The translations under genes were made by a program, and so were the position numbers. 64,000 nucleotides of DNA from UBA9659 sp965208605. Its GTDB lineage: Bacteria > Pseudomonadota > Gammaproteobacteria > Pseudomonadales > Azotimanducaceae. Under the pieces are notes generated by a model. That model saw nothing but the letters and a program-made list of their open reading frames with translations, searched no databases and was not told the DNA's origin. Positions within the stretch are counted from its first letter, which is position 1; each line of letters opens with the position of its first letter. Below are positions 1 through 8,657 of the stretch, in pieces. Location of the stretch: contig OZ242345.1 of NCBI GenBank assembly GCA_965208605.1, forward strand, positions 1,922,001-1,986,000. The letters are read 5' to 3'.

Positions 1-936
1 AGATATAAAAAGGACCCTCTGGAAACTTTGCAGATCACTCGTGATGGAGAAGCCTTCATTGCTGAATGGAAAACTGCGATACCGAGGGTCGCGCTCGTTC
101 ATAAGACGGGTTCCATCACCAAGAAGCAGCCGTCACTTTATCATGCCGGGAAGGCCGCTGGCGTTCCCGTCAGTATTATTATGAAGCTCAGCTACATCTT
201 CCAGTGGGATATAAGTTTCGCGTGGGATCTTCGTCAAGGTGATTCTTTTTCACTGATCTATGAAGAGCTTTATGTTGATGGCGAGGAGGTAATAGAGGGT
301 GACATTATTGCGGCGACTTTTACCAACACCAATGATGTGCATCATGCGGTTCAATATACTGACCTGAGCGGCCACACTAGCTATTACACACCTGATGGTC
401 ATAGCCTGCGCAAGGCATTTATCAGGGACCCGGTGCATTTTAGTCATGTCAGTTCTTCCTTTAATCTGCGCCGACTGCATCCCCTGCATAAGCGAGTGAT
501 GCCACATCGTGGTATTGATTACGCTGCTAGAAGGGGCACGCCGATTGTTGCCTCAGGCGGCGGCGTGGTCATTGAAAGAAATCAAAACGGAGCTTCTGGC
601 AAATATGTGGTCATTCAACATGGCGAACAATACACGACAAAATATCTACATTTGTCTGCCTTTGCTCAAAAAACCAAGCGGAATCGTTCCGTCAAGCAGG
701 GGGAAACTATCGGTTATGTCGGTGCCACCGGCTGGGCAACTGCACCTCATCTTCATTATGAATTTCTTGCCAATGGTGTGCATCGGAATCCAAAAACGGT
801 AACCCTGCCGAAAGCCGACCCCATTCCCGAGAGTGAAATGCCAAGATTCATGGCAGTCATCAGGCCGGTCTTGGTAAAACTTAAAACCAGCGACAAAACC
901 TTGATTGCATTGTCCCGGCCCACCTCTGCTGAGTAG
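1..936 (+). CDS. M23 family metallopeptidase, OapA-like (5' truncated)
   Basis: Murein endopeptidase of the LytM/M23 type, expected to act on peptidoglycan cross-links in the periplasm. The reading frame is open from the first base, so the N-terminus (probably a membrane anchor and LysM/OapA part) lies outside the window; the first possible start inside, TTG at 28, is unlikely to be real. The visible part has an OapA-like region (about residues 20-130) and a C-terminal M23 domain with the zinc motifs HRGID (first His at visible residue 169) and HLHYEF (His 250 and 252). In many gammaproteobacteria such a gene lies between tyrS and erpA, which fits erpA next door, although here erpA is convergent. 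The domain call is firm; the physiological substrate is inferred. Confidence 0.9.
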   Translation, partial: RYKKDPLETLQITRDGEAFIAEWKTAIPRVALVHKTGSITKKQPSLYHAGKAAGVPVSIIMKLSYIFQWDISFAWDLRQGDSFSLIYEELYVDGEEVIEGDIIAATFTNTNDVHHAVQYTDLSGHTSYYTPDGHSLRKAFIRDPVHFSHVSSSFNLRRLHPLHKRVMPHRGIDYAARRGTPIVASGGGVVIERNQNGASGKYVVIQHGEQYTTKYLHLSAFAQKTKRNRSVKQGETIGYVGATGWATAPHLHYEFLANGVHRNPKTVTLPKADPIPESEMPRFMAVIRPVLVKLKTSDKTLIALSRPTSAE

Positions 937-944
937 ATGTTGCT

Positions 945-1115
945 TTTTATAGCGCCAACATCTTATAGCGCCAGCACCGCCCCGCGCCGTCATTCTTGTC
1001 GAACCCCTTCATTCCCGAGCAAGCTCGAGAATGACGGCGCGGGGCGCCCTAGGCCGCCAGAAGGAGCAGGGACGCCCAACCGTCATCCTGCCTGCCCTAG
1101 GCGAGAATGACGGGG
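945..1115. repeat. intergenic palindromic repeat cluster
   Basis: Between the peptidase and erpA. It begins with two near-copies of a 15-16 bp unit (tatagcgccaacatc / tatagcgccagcacc), then carries the dispersed gtcattc...gaatgac family seen across the window: cgcgccgtcattcttg, an inner short palindrome attcccgagcaagctcgagaat, and the gaatgacggcgcggggcgcc module. No gene is seen here. Confidence 0.75.
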
Positions 1116-1122
1116 GCGCCCG

Positions 1123-1470
1123 CTAGATAGCAAAGGAATTACCGCAACCACATGTGGTGGCGGCGTTGGGGTTGGTCACGATAAAGCGGGAGCCTTGCAA
1201 ATCTTCTTGGTAATCAATGACCGCGCCCACCAGGTATTGATAGCTCAGCGCATCCACTAGCAGGGCAACACCATTCTTTTCAATCCGAGTATCGTCTTCT
1301 TCAACATCTTCATCAAAGGTGAAGCCATATTCAAAACCCGAGCAGCCGCCGCCGGTGACAAATACTCTCAGTTTAAGATTGTCATTCGTCTCTTCACTGA
1401 TTAGCTTTTTCACTTTGGATGCCGCCGTATCAGAGAAGGTCAAGGCGGTTGATTCTATTTTTGATTCCAT
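1123..1470 (-). CDS. erpA: iron-sulfur cluster insertion protein ErpA
   Basis: A-type carrier that delivers iron-sulfur clusters to apoproteins in the cytoplasm. The 115-residue length is normal. The three ligand cysteines are in place: Cys43 in TGGGCSGF and Cys107 and Cys109 in TTCGCGNSF at the C-terminus. The bactofilin gene ends 2 bp upstream in the same direction, so erpA is probably the last gene of a bactofilin-DUF6776-erpA transcript. ErpA rather than IscA or SufA is chosen from sequence character and from the bactofilin/DUF6776 context known in Pseudomonas relatives. Likely clients within this window include MiaB, HemW, MutY and perhaps TrpS, all predicted iron-sulfur proteins. Confidence 0.93.
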   Translation of the reverse strand: MESKIESTALTFSDTAASKVKKLISEETNDNLKLRVFVTGGGCSGFEYGFTFDEDVEEDDTRIEKNGVALLVDALSYQYLVGAVIDYQEDLQGSRFIVTNPNAATTCGCGNSFAI

Positions 1471-1471
1471 A

Positions 1472-1957
1472 TCATCTCAGCGGCGTTATCTTTGCTGTTT
1501 CTGGCATCTCTTGTCTGGGTGCATCCAATATTCTTGCGGGTCTCTCATCAGCTTGCTGTTCTGTTGTCAGTTTGTCGTCATGGGAGTAAACCAGTTGACC
1601 ATCTACTATGGCACCCTTCACTATCTCAATGTGTTTGTAATGCACATTACCCTTGACTCTCGCCTTGGCTGCCAGTTCAAGATGTTCAGTAGCATGAATA
1701 TCACCGAGCACTTCTCCATTCACAATGACCCGCGGTGCTCGTATCACGCCTTTTACGACGCCTTTTTTACTCACTGTTACCTGGGACGTGGTGCCTGATA
1801 ACGAATGGATGTTGCCTTTGACTACCCCATCAATCTGCAGTTGATCAATGAATATAATATCCCCCAACACTTCGCAATTATTCGCAATCAAAGTCATCCC
1901 AGGTCGGTGATGTTTCTTCGTGCTAACTTTTTTTTCATCTTTGCGAGCAAACATCAT
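1472..1957 (-). CDS. bactofilin (polymer-forming cytoskeletal protein)
   Basis: Member of the bactofilin/CcmA family, proteins that polymerise without nucleotide into filaments and scaffold cell-wall enzymes. The core (about residues 20-125) is the typical right-handed beta-helix of short hydrophobic repeats, flanked by a charged N-tail and a proline-containing C-tail. The start is set at the ATG whose A overlaps the stop codon of the upstream DUF6776 gene, preceded by AGGTGGAG; the next codon is also ATG and has slightly better spacing. A longer reading frame begins at 1978 inside the upstream gene but has no ribosome site. Clustering with an M23 peptidase is common for bactofilins and suggests a role in localised wall remodelling. 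Confidence 0.9.
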   Translation of the reverse strand: MMFARKDEKKVSTKKHHRPGMTLIANNCEVLGDIIFIDQLQIDGVVKGNIHSLSGTTSQVTVSKKGVVKGVIRAPRVIVNGEVLGDIHATEHLELAAKARVKGNVHYKHIEIVKGAIVDGQLVYSHDDKLTTEQQADERPARILDAPRQEMPETAKITPLR

Positions 1958-2688
1958 TATTCTCCACCTAATGACCAATCAAATGTCTTTTCTAGTCGCT
2001 GAGTGTTTTTCCCCTTGGACTCAGCCACGATGATAACTTCCAGAGGTTCAAACCCCGCGGGTAGTATCAGTTTCCCGCCAATGTTTTGGAAGTATCTGAA
2101 GCGAAAAGGTATCGTATCTTTTTTCCCGTTGCCTAACGCACTCAGGGGCAGTTGTTTCTTCTGCCCTGCTTCTTGCCCCAGGAGTGAAATTTGCACACTA
2201 CCCTGGATATAACCATGATTTTCTGCCGCGTGAATCAAGAGCAAGGAATATCTTACCTCGTCAGATGCCCCAGGGAAAAGATCAAGCTGTTCAATACGGA
2301 GACCTTCATTCATCTTATTGGGTAGTAGCATCTTTTTATAAAAACTGAGTTCCTCGTTGAGTTGTCCCACTTGTTCCTGCAAGGAGGTAATAGTTTGTTG
2401 GGCTACTTGGCTGATTTTTCCGTCAATCTCTCCATCAATTCTTATCTTGGCGAAATCCTGCTGTAATTGGGCATTTACCTGCTCCGATTCGTGCAGACCC
2501 TGCTGGAGTGCTTCTTGTTCTTTCAACAGCTCAGCGACCGGCGTCTGACCCTCATTCAAGCCGAACCAATAAGCTAAGCCACTTGCCGCAACTATCACCA
2601 CCAGGGTCAAGAGATATTTTATCACCTGCCCCCCGGGCCGATGCGGGACGACCTTCATCCGCCGCTGTTTGCTACCTTTCACCGTCAT
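1957..2688 (-). CDS. DUF6776 family membrane-anchored coiled-coil protein
   Basis: Uncharacterised protein of 243 residues, recognised as the DUF6776 family that accompanies bactofilin and erpA in Pseudomonas-like genomes. It has a basic N-tail (residues 1-22), one transmembrane helix at about 23-43, a coiled coil rich in Gln and Glu at about 50-120, and a C-terminal domain (about 125-240) with alternating beta segments. The topology suggests an inner-membrane protein with a periplasmic C-terminal domain. Its stop codon overlaps the bactofilin start, so the two are translationally coupled. Function unknown; a role in envelope organisation is inferred from the neighbours only. Confidence 0.75.
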   Translation of the reverse strand: MTVKGSKQRRMKVVPHRPGGQVIKYLLTLVVIVAASGLAYWFGLNEGQTPVAELLKEQEALQQGLHESEQVNAQLQQDFAKIRIDGEIDGKISQVAQQTITSLQEQVGQLNEELSFYKKMLLPNKMNEGLRIEQLDLFPGASDEVRYSLLLIHAAENHGYIQGSVQISLLGQEAGQKKQLPLSALGNGKKDTIPFRFRYFQNIGGKLILPAGFEPLEVIIVAESKGKNTQRLEKTFDWSLGGE

Positions 2689-2802
2689 TTTTTGTACTAT
2701 AAGGTTTGTTATTGTTTATTGCGGGTAGTTTATCACAGACAAGCAGCTCCCTATGATAGAGAATTTTTCACATTCAACCCTAGTTATGCAAGGCACTGCC
2801 TT

Positions 2803-4110
2803 ATGAACAGGTCCGAAACGTTGTTTGAAGACGCTAAAAAATATATTTCCGGCGGCGTTAACTCCCCGGTCCGTGCCTTCGGACGAGTAGGTGCCAGCCC
2901 GCGTTTCTTCAAAAGCGGTAGCGGTGCCTGCCTAAGGGATGAAGATGACAAGAGCTATGTTGATTACATCGGTTCTTGGGGACCCATGATTCTGGGGCAC
3001 GCCCATCCAGAGGTGATAGCAAGGGTGCAGCAGGCAGTCGCCGCAGGTCTCTCATTTGGGGCGCCAACGGAAATAGAAACCCGCCTTGCTCGGCAGATCA
3101 TGGCCTCTATGCCCAGCCTGGAACTGCTCAGAATGATGAACTCTGGGACTGAGGCAACCATGACGGCCATCCGCCTGGCAAGAGGATTTACCGGCAGGGA
3201 GCTTATCGTCAAGTTTGAAGGCTGTTATCACGGCCATTCTGATGCCTTGCTGGTCAAGGCGGGTTCTGGTGCCCTTACTCTGGGAGTGCCAGATTCCCTT
3301 GGGGTTCCTCCAGGTGTCGCGGCCCAGACTCGCACCATTGAATTCAACAACATCGCTCAGTTGCAGGCACTGTTTGCGGACATAGGCGAGCAGATAGCGG
3401 CGGTTATCATCGAACCCGTTGCCGGCAATATGGGTTGTGTTCCCCCTGTCCCGGGGTTTCTGGAAGGCGTGAAGGAAGCCTGCACAGAGCAGGGTGCCCT
3501 GCTGATATTTGATGAGGTGATGACCGGGTTTCGGGTTGCCAAGGGCGGTGCCCAAGCGCTTTATGGCGTTGCCCCGGAGCTGACGACTCTGGGCAAAATT
3601 ATCGGTGGCGGCATGCCGGTGGGTGCACTGGGCGGGCGGCGCGACATCATGCAACAACTGGCGCCCCTCGGGGGGGTCTATCAAGCAGGGACTCTGTCGG
3701 GCAATCCAATCACTATGCATGCCGGGCTGGCAACATTGGAATTGCTGGAAGAAGAGCACTTTTACGAACAACTGAGCAGGACCACGGCGCAGCTGACAGA
3801 AGGGCTAGAAGCTGCCGCCAATGAATCGGGTGTTCCCTTCTCCACCAACCGAGTGGGCAGTATGTTTGGGGTTTTCTTTACCTCAGCAAAGCCAGTGACG
3901 AATTTTGCCCAGGTGATGAATGTTGATACGGCAGCATTTAATATCTTCTTCAATGAGATGTTGCGCCAGGGCATTAACCTCGCACCGTCCCCTTTTGAGT
4001 CTGGTTTTGTTTCTGCTAGTCACTCGGCCCGGGAAATCGAGCTCACTTTGGAGGCAGCAAGGCGAGCATTCAAATCAGTCAAAGAGCAAATTAAACCGCC
4101 TGGAGCCTAG
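2803..4110 (+). CDS. hemL: glutamate-1-semialdehyde 2,1-aminomutase
   Basis: PLP enzyme converting glutamate-1-semialdehyde to 5-aminolevulinate in the C5 haem pathway. The 435-residue product matches the family length. The PLP lysine is Lys265 in TTLGKIIGGG, and FDEVMTGFR (about 236-244) and the SGTEATM phosphate-binding segment (about 114-120) are present. The frame is open upstream to 2641, but ATG 2803 gives the canonical MNRSETLFEDAKK start. It is divergent from the DUF6776-bactofilin-erpA group, so the 114 bp between must hold both promoters. The PfkB kinase starts 3 bp after the stop, suggesting co-transcription. Confidence 0.97.
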   Translation: MNRSETLFEDAKKYISGGVNSPVRAFGRVGASPRFFKSGSGACLRDEDDKSYVDYIGSWGPMILGHAHPEVIARVQQAVAAGLSFGAPTEIETRLARQIMASMPSLELLRMMNSGTEATMTAIRLARGFTGRELIVKFEGCYHGHSDALLVKAGSGALTLGVPDSLGVPPGVAAQTRTIEFNNIAQLQALFADIGEQIAAVIIEPVAGNMGCVPPVPGFLEGVKEACTEQGALLIFDEVMTGFRVAKGGAQALYGVAPELTTLGKIIGGGMPVGALGGRRDIMQQLAPLGGVYQAGTLSGNPITMHAGLATLELLEEEHFYEQLSRTTAQLTEGLEAAANESGVPFSTNRVGSMFGVFFTSAKPVTNFAQVMNVDTAAFNIFFNEMLRQGINLAPSPFESGFVSASHSAREIELTLEAARRAFKSVKEQIKPPGA

Positions 4111-4113
4111 TCA

Positions 4114-5109
4114 ATGAAGCACTACGATGTGTACGGCATGGGCAATGCGCTTGTTGATACGGAGTATCAGGTGGAGACTGCGTTTCTAGCCCTTGTTCCT
4201 TATCCCAAAGGTATGATGACCCTGGTGGATGAAGCGCAACGACAGCAACTGGTCAAACTACTAGAGGCACACCAGTATGCGCCCGTCAATAGAGCGGGTG
4301 GTGGTTCTGCCGCCAACTCACTATTCGCCCTTGCTCAACTGGGAGGCACTGCCTTTTATACTTGTAAAACTGCCGCTGACTCCCCGGGTGATTTCTATAT
4401 GGAAGAACTGCAAGCAGTCGGCATAGAAACTAATCTCAAGGCAGGAAGAGACCCCGGGGCGACCGGGCAGTGCGTCTCCATGGTGACCCCTGATGCCGAC
4501 CGCACCATGGCCAGCTGTCTTGGCGTGACGCAGTTTTTGTCCACCAATGAACTAGACCCGGCAGCACTGGCAGCATCATCCATCCTCTATATTGAAGGCT
4601 ATCTGGTCAGTTCACCCACTGGCTTTGCAGCGGCATTGGAAGCCCAGCGCATTGCTCAGCAACATGCTGTTCAGGTGGCACTGAGCTTGTCTGATCCGTT
4701 GACGGTAGCAAATTTCCACCCTCAGTTTGAGCAGCTGCTGAATGTTGGTGTTGAACTGCTGATTTGCAACCTGGAGGAAGCACAGTGTTTGACCGGTGCA
4801 GTGCTTCTGGAAGACTGCATCTCAAGCTTGAAACTCTTGTGCCGGAGATTTGTGCTCACGCGGGGCGAAGCCGGCGCGGTTGCCTATGACGGGGAGAGTC
4901 TCTCGGACCTGCCTGGATTACCGGTGCCCAGCGTTGACACCACCGGTGCCGGCGATGTATTTGCTGGCGTGCTTCTGCATGCCATCTGCCAGGGGAGAAG
5001 TTACCCAGCGGCAGTGACCCTCGCCAACCGGGCGGCGGCAACGCTAGTCACCAAATTTGGTGCCAGGCTGAGCCAGGCTGATTTGCTCAAAGTAGTAGCA
5101 GCACCTTGA
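4114..5109 (+). CDS. PfkB-family carbohydrate/nucleoside kinase (adenosine kinase-like)
   Basis: Ribokinase-fold kinase, 331 residues, probably phosphorylating adenosine or a related nucleoside or sugar. Family marks are the N-terminal RAGGGSAANSLFALAQLGG glycine-rich substrate region (about 60-80) and the PfkB signature DTTGAGDVFAG (about 270-280), whose Asp is the catalytic base and whose GAGD forms the anion hole. It follows hemL by 3 bp and precedes rpiA by 25 bp. Gammaproteobacterial proteins of this type are usually annotated as adenosine kinase; the sequence alone does not prove the substrate. Confidence 0.85.
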   Translation: MKHYDVYGMGNALVDTEYQVETAFLALVPYPKGMMTLVDEAQRQQLVKLLEAHQYAPVNRAGGGSAANSLFALAQLGGTAFYTCKTAADSPGDFYMEELQAVGIETNLKAGRDPGATGQCVSMVTPDADRTMASCLGVTQFLSTNELDPAALAASSILYIEGYLVSSPTGFAAALEAQRIAQQHAVQVALSLSDPLTVANFHPQFEQLLNVGVELLICNLEEAQCLTGAVLLEDCISSLKLLCRRFVLTRGEAGAVAYDGESLSDLPGLPVPSVDTTGAGDVFAGVLLHAICQGRSYPAAVTLANRAAATLVTKFGARLSQADLLKVVAAP

Positions 5110-5134
5110 TCTTTTATACGCGGGAGAAAATGCT

Positions 5135-5857
5135 ATGGTTTTAGAAGAAAGGGTTGTAGAAGAAAAGGCTTCAACCAAGACTGTAGCAGACCAGGACGCA
5201 CTCAAAGCAGCGGTGGGTCGCCAGGCGGTGGAATATATTGACCGGCTGCTCACCAAAGATGCCGTTGTTGGCGTTGGTACCGGCTCTACTACTAATTATT
5301 TCATTGATGCCCTGGCCGGGGTGAAGCACAAGTTTAATGGTGCCGTCTCAAGTTCCGAGGCCTCCACGCAACGACTTCTCGAGCATGGTATTCCCGTATT
5401 TGAATTAAATGATGTGAATGAACTCATCGTCTATGTTGATGGTGCCGATGAAGCCAACGACCGGTTGCAACTCATCAAGGGTGGCGGCGGTGCGCATACC
5501 AGAGAGAAGATTATTGCCAGTTGCGCCAAAGAGTTTATTTGTATCCTGGATCAATCAAAACTAGTGTCGTGTTTGGGGAGCTTCCCGCTACCGGTGGAAG
5601 TGCTTCCCATGGCCCGGAGTGCTGTTGCCAGGAAGATTGTCGCCCTCGGCGGGAAGCCGATTTATCGGCAGGGTTTCGTCACCGACAACAACAATCACAT
5701 CCTTGATATACACAAGATGCAGATTGATGAGCCGGTGAGTTTGGAGCGGGAACTGAACAACATTGTCGGCGTGGTTGCCAATGGTCTGTTCAGTATCTCC
5801 CCACCCCAATTATTGCTCGTCGCCACACCAACTGGTGTGGAAGTGCGCCGCGCTTAA
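5135..5857 (+). CDS. rpiA: ribose-5-phosphate isomerase A
   Basis: Interconverts ribose-5-phosphate and ribulose-5-phosphate in the pentose phosphate pathway. The 240-residue product has the RpiA hallmarks VGVGTGSTTNYFID (phosphate binding), SSSEAST, DGADEAN with the catalytic-region acidic residues, and KGGGGAHTREKIIA. The N-terminus carries about 18 extra residues rich in Val, Glu and Lys before the typical 'DALKAAVGRQAVEYI' start; the ATG at 5135 with GGGAG upstream is the best supported. Transketolase and aldolase genes lie 2-5 kb away on the opposite strand, so sugar-phosphate genes are loosely clustered. Confidence 0.97.
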   Translation: MVLEERVVEEKASTKTVADQDALKAAVGRQAVEYIDRLLTKDAVVGVGTGSTTNYFIDALAGVKHKFNGAVSSSEASTQRLLEHGIPVFELNDVNELIVYVDGADEANDRLQLIKGGGGAHTREKIIASCAKEFICILDQSKLVSCLGSFPLPVEVLPMARSAVARKIVALGGKPIYRQGFVTDNNNHILDIHKMQIDEPVSLERELNNIVGVVANGLFSISPPQLLLVATPTGVEVRRA

Positions 5858-5865
5858 AACCCCGT

Positions 5866-6150
5866 CATTCTCGCCTTCTTTGATTCTGACTGCGGGGAGG
5901 TAGTGCTTGCCACTCACCGTTAATGTATGCCCGTGTCCCCGCTCCTATCAGGCGGCTTGCGCCGCCCCGCGCCGTCATTATCGAGCTTGTCCTCTTGTCG
6001 CAGGCGGAATCCAGAGGACGAGCGGTACAGTCCCGTTATTACTGGTGCTGATGACGAAGACAATACCGAGAGTGACGGGGAGCGACGAACCATCTTGTTG
6101 TAAATGCCCCACAGGTGGTTGCCTTTGTTCCTCTGGATTCGGCGGGACGA
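5866..6150. repeat. mosaic palindromic intergenic element
   Basis: Fills the convergent gap between rpiA and the FAD oxidase. Modules shared with other gaps: gccccgcgccgtcatt followed by atcgagcttgtcctcttg, gcaggcggaatccagag, gtgacggggagcgacgaac followed by catcttgttgt, and ggttgcctttgttcctctgg. The same order recurs at 31.7 and 45.5 kb. No gene recognised. Confidence 0.8.
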
Positions 6151-6154
6151 CCGA

Positions 6155-7549
6155 TTAGAATAACTTCCCCGGATTCATGATGCCTTCCGGGTCAAACACT
6201 GCTTTTAATGCCCTCATGAGTGCGATTTCACCTTCTGTGCGGGTGTAATGCAGTCCGGATTTCTTCAATAGACCTATGCCGTGTTCTGCTGAGATGCTGC
6301 CCTTATGCGCCTGCACCAGTTGTAGCATCTTGTCATTGACACCCGCACATGCTTCTCGGAACTCATCCACTGCCCAGGTGTCGGGTTTCAAAATGTTGAG
6401 ATGCAAGTTGCCGTCTCCGATATGCCCAAACCACAGGCTTTCAAAGTCAGGATATTCCTTTGCCACCAGTGCATCTACCGCGGCGAGGAAGGCCGGTACC
6501 CCTGAAGGCAGGACTGATAGATCATGTTTGTATGGTGTCAAAGGTGTGATGGCTTCGGAAATGCCTTCCCGATATTGCCAGAAGGTCAGCCGCTGTTGTT
6601 CGGTTTGACTGAGCAGGCCATCGGTTACCCAACCCGCTTCAGTGCAGGCTACAAAAGCAGCTTCAGCCGCCACCATGTCGGCCTCGGTGCGGTGTTCAAA
6701 CTCTAGCAACACATAAAAATTTGCCCGCTGGGCAAAGGGTAGTGATAGGGAAGAGTGGGCGGCAACATGTGTCAGGGCAAGATCGGAGAAAAACTCAAAA
6801 GCACTGAGCGTCACATGCCGCCGAAAGGTCGTCAGCAGATTGATGGTGTGTGCCATGTCCGGGACTGCCAAGAGTGCGACCACCAGCGGCGGTGGCGGTG
6901 CCGTTAGTTTGATAGTCGCCTCCACAATAACCCCCAGGGTCCCCTCGGAACCAATAAACACATGTCTGAGGTCGTAGCCCGTGGCGTTCTTGATGAGCCC
7001 TTGATTCAATTCCAATATCTCGCCGCTACCAGTGACCACCTTGAGCCCGACAACTTGCTCCCGGGTCAAACCATAGCGCAACACCTTGATACCACCGGCA
7101 TTGGTGGCGATGTTCCCGCCTATTTGACTGGAGCCAGAGGAGGCAAAGTCCACCGGATAATACAGCGACTTTTGTTGCGCAAATTCTTGGAGGCGCGCGG
7201 TAACCACACCGGCTTCCACCACCAGAGTCTGGTCAATTTCATTGAAAGATTTGATCTTGTTGAGCTTATCAAAAGAGACCACAACTTCTTGGTGCATTGC
7301 CACTGCGCCACCGCTGAGGCCTGTTCTGCCGCCAGAGGGGACCAGCGGCAGGTGGTTATTTTTGGCGTAGTGAACAAGTTGTGCGACCGCTTCCACAGTC
7401 CGCGGGAAAACAATCCCCATGGGGTTGGGCGCATAGAATCTAGTCCAGTCCGTGCCCCAGTTGCGCCGGTCTTCGTCTGCGGTCAGGACATTGTCGGCGC
7501 CGACAATTCCCCCCAGGGCGGTGATAATCTGCTGCCGGGGTGCTTTCAT
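6155..7549 (-). CDS. FAD-binding oxidoreductase, D-2-hydroxyglutarate dehydrogenase-like
   Basis: Flavoprotein of the GlcD/D-lactate dehydrogenase family, 464 residues. It has an N-terminal PCMH FAD-binding domain with PSGGRTGLSGGAVA (about 71-84) and GGNIATNAGG (about 143-152), and a C-terminal domain with the metal-binding GHIGDGNLHLN and SAEHGIGLLKK motifs and the closing DPEGIMNPGK. The closest recognisable type is D-2-hydroxyglutarate dehydrogenase, which removes the by-product of SerA; in Pseudomonas that gene sits with serA near rpiA, and rpiA is the neighbour here, but serA is not in the window. D-lactate or glycolate dehydrogenase remains possible. It starts 10 bp after the fba stop in the same direction. 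Confidence 0.85.
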   Translation of the reverse strand: MKAPRQQIITALGGIVGADNVLTADEDRRNWGTDWTRFYAPNPMGIVFPRTVEAVAQLVHYAKNNHLPLVPSGGRTGLSGGAVAMHQEVVVSFDKLNKIKSFNEIDQTLVVEAGVVTARLQEFAQQKSLYYPVDFASSGSSQIGGNIATNAGGIKVLRYGLTREQVVGLKVVTGSGEILELNQGLIKNATGYDLRHVFIGSEGTLGVIVEATIKLTAPPPPLVVALLAVPDMAHTINLLTTFRRHVTLSAFEFFSDLALTHVAAHSSLSLPFAQRANFYVLLEFEHRTEADMVAAEAAFVACTEAGWVTDGLLSQTEQQRLTFWQYREGISEAITPLTPYKHDLSVLPSGVPAFLAAVDALVAKEYPDFESLWFGHIGDGNLHLNILKPDTWAVDEFREACAGVNDKMLQLVQAHKGSISAEHGIGLLKKSGLHYTRTEGEIALMRALKAVFDPEGIMNPGKLF

Positions 7550-7559
7550 TGCTTGCGCT

Positions 7560-8624
7560 CTATGCCAGCTGAGGGTCCAGGTCGCCGCTCGTATACCGTG
7601 CCGACATCTGTGCCAGATTCAGGGGTTTTATTTTTGAGGCATTGCCCGCGGTGCCGAAGGCCTCATAGCGAGCCATAATGATTTGCTTCATTGCTGCTTG
7701 GGATTCAGCAAAATACTTCCGCGGGTCAAACTCGGATTTCTTCTCGGTCATGAAGCGCCGGATAGCACCCGTAGATGCCAGTCGCAGGTCAGTATCTATG
7801 TTGACCTTCCTGACACCATGCTTGATGCCTTCTTGTATCTCGGCAACCGGTACGCCGTAGGTTTCCGGGATGTCGCCGCCGTGCTCATTGATTACTTGCA
7901 GCCATTCCTGAGGTACGCTGGATGAGCCGTGCATGACCAGATGAGTATTGGGCAGCCTGGTGTGTATTTCCTTAATCCGGTCAATGTCCAGGATGTCGCC
8001 GGTGGGCGGTCTTGAGAACTTGTAAGCCCCATGACTGGTGCCAATGGCGATGGCGAGGGCATCGCAGCCCGTTTGCTTAATAAAGTCCACTGCCTGTTCT
8101 GGGTCAGTCAAGAGTTGCTCCATGCTGAGCACGCCTTCCGCCCCGCCGCCATCTTCCTCGCCGGCTTCGCCAGTTTCCAGAGAGCCAAGGCAACCGAGTT
8201 CACCCTCTACAGTGACCCCGCAGGCATGCGCCATCTCCACCGTGCGGCGAGTAACATCCAGGTTGTATTCATAACTGGCCGGTGTCTTTTGATCGGCCAT
8301 GAGGGAGCCATCCATCATCACTGAGGAAAAGCCCAGTTGAATACTCTGCTGGCAGACATCGGGCGAGGCACCATGATCCTGATGCATGACCACCGGAATA
8401 TGCGGGAACTCTTCAATAGCCGCGAGGATGAGATGCCTTAGAAAGTTAGCGCCCGCATACTTCCGTGCCCCCGCGGACGCCTGGATGATGACCGGGCTAT
8501 TAGTCTCATCAGCACCTTCCATGACCGCGCGCATCTGTTCCAGGTTATTCACATTAAATGCGGGCACCCCATAATTATTTTCTGCCGCGTGATCCAGTAG
8601 TTGTCGCATGCTCACTAATGCCAT
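7560..8624 (-). CDS. fba: class II fructose-bisphosphate aldolase
   Basis: Zinc-dependent aldolase of glycolysis and gluconeogenesis, 354 residues, of the CbbA-like subtype. Zinc and substrate residues are visible in VVMHQDHG (about 78-85), VEGELGCLG, the second zinc His of GTSHGAYKF, the third in VMHGSSSVP, and the phosphate-binding KVNIDTD. ATG at 8624 is preceded by GGGAGA. Together with pgk and tkt upstream on the same strand it forms the common tkt-pgk-fba cluster, here without gap or pyk. Downstream the flavoprotein gene follows after 10 bp. Confidence 0.97.
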   Translation of the reverse strand: MALVSMRQLLDHAAENNYGVPAFNVNNLEQMRAVMEGADETNSPVIIQASAGARKYAGANFLRHLILAAIEEFPHIPVVMHQDHGASPDVCQQSIQLGFSSVMMDGSLMADQKTPASYEYNLDVTRRTVEMAHACGVTVEGELGCLGSLETGEAGEEDGGGAEGVLSMEQLLTDPEQAVDFIKQTGCDALAIAIGTSHGAYKFSRPPTGDILDIDRIKEIHTRLPNTHLVMHGSSSVPQEWLQVINEHGGDIPETYGVPVAEIQEGIKHGVRKVNIDTDLRLASTGAIRRFMTEKKSEFDPRKYFAESQAAMKQIIMARYEAFGTAGNASKIKPLNLAQMSARYTSGDLDPQLA

Positions 8625-8657
8625 GATGAATCTCCCTTTTGTTATTATTAGAGTGTA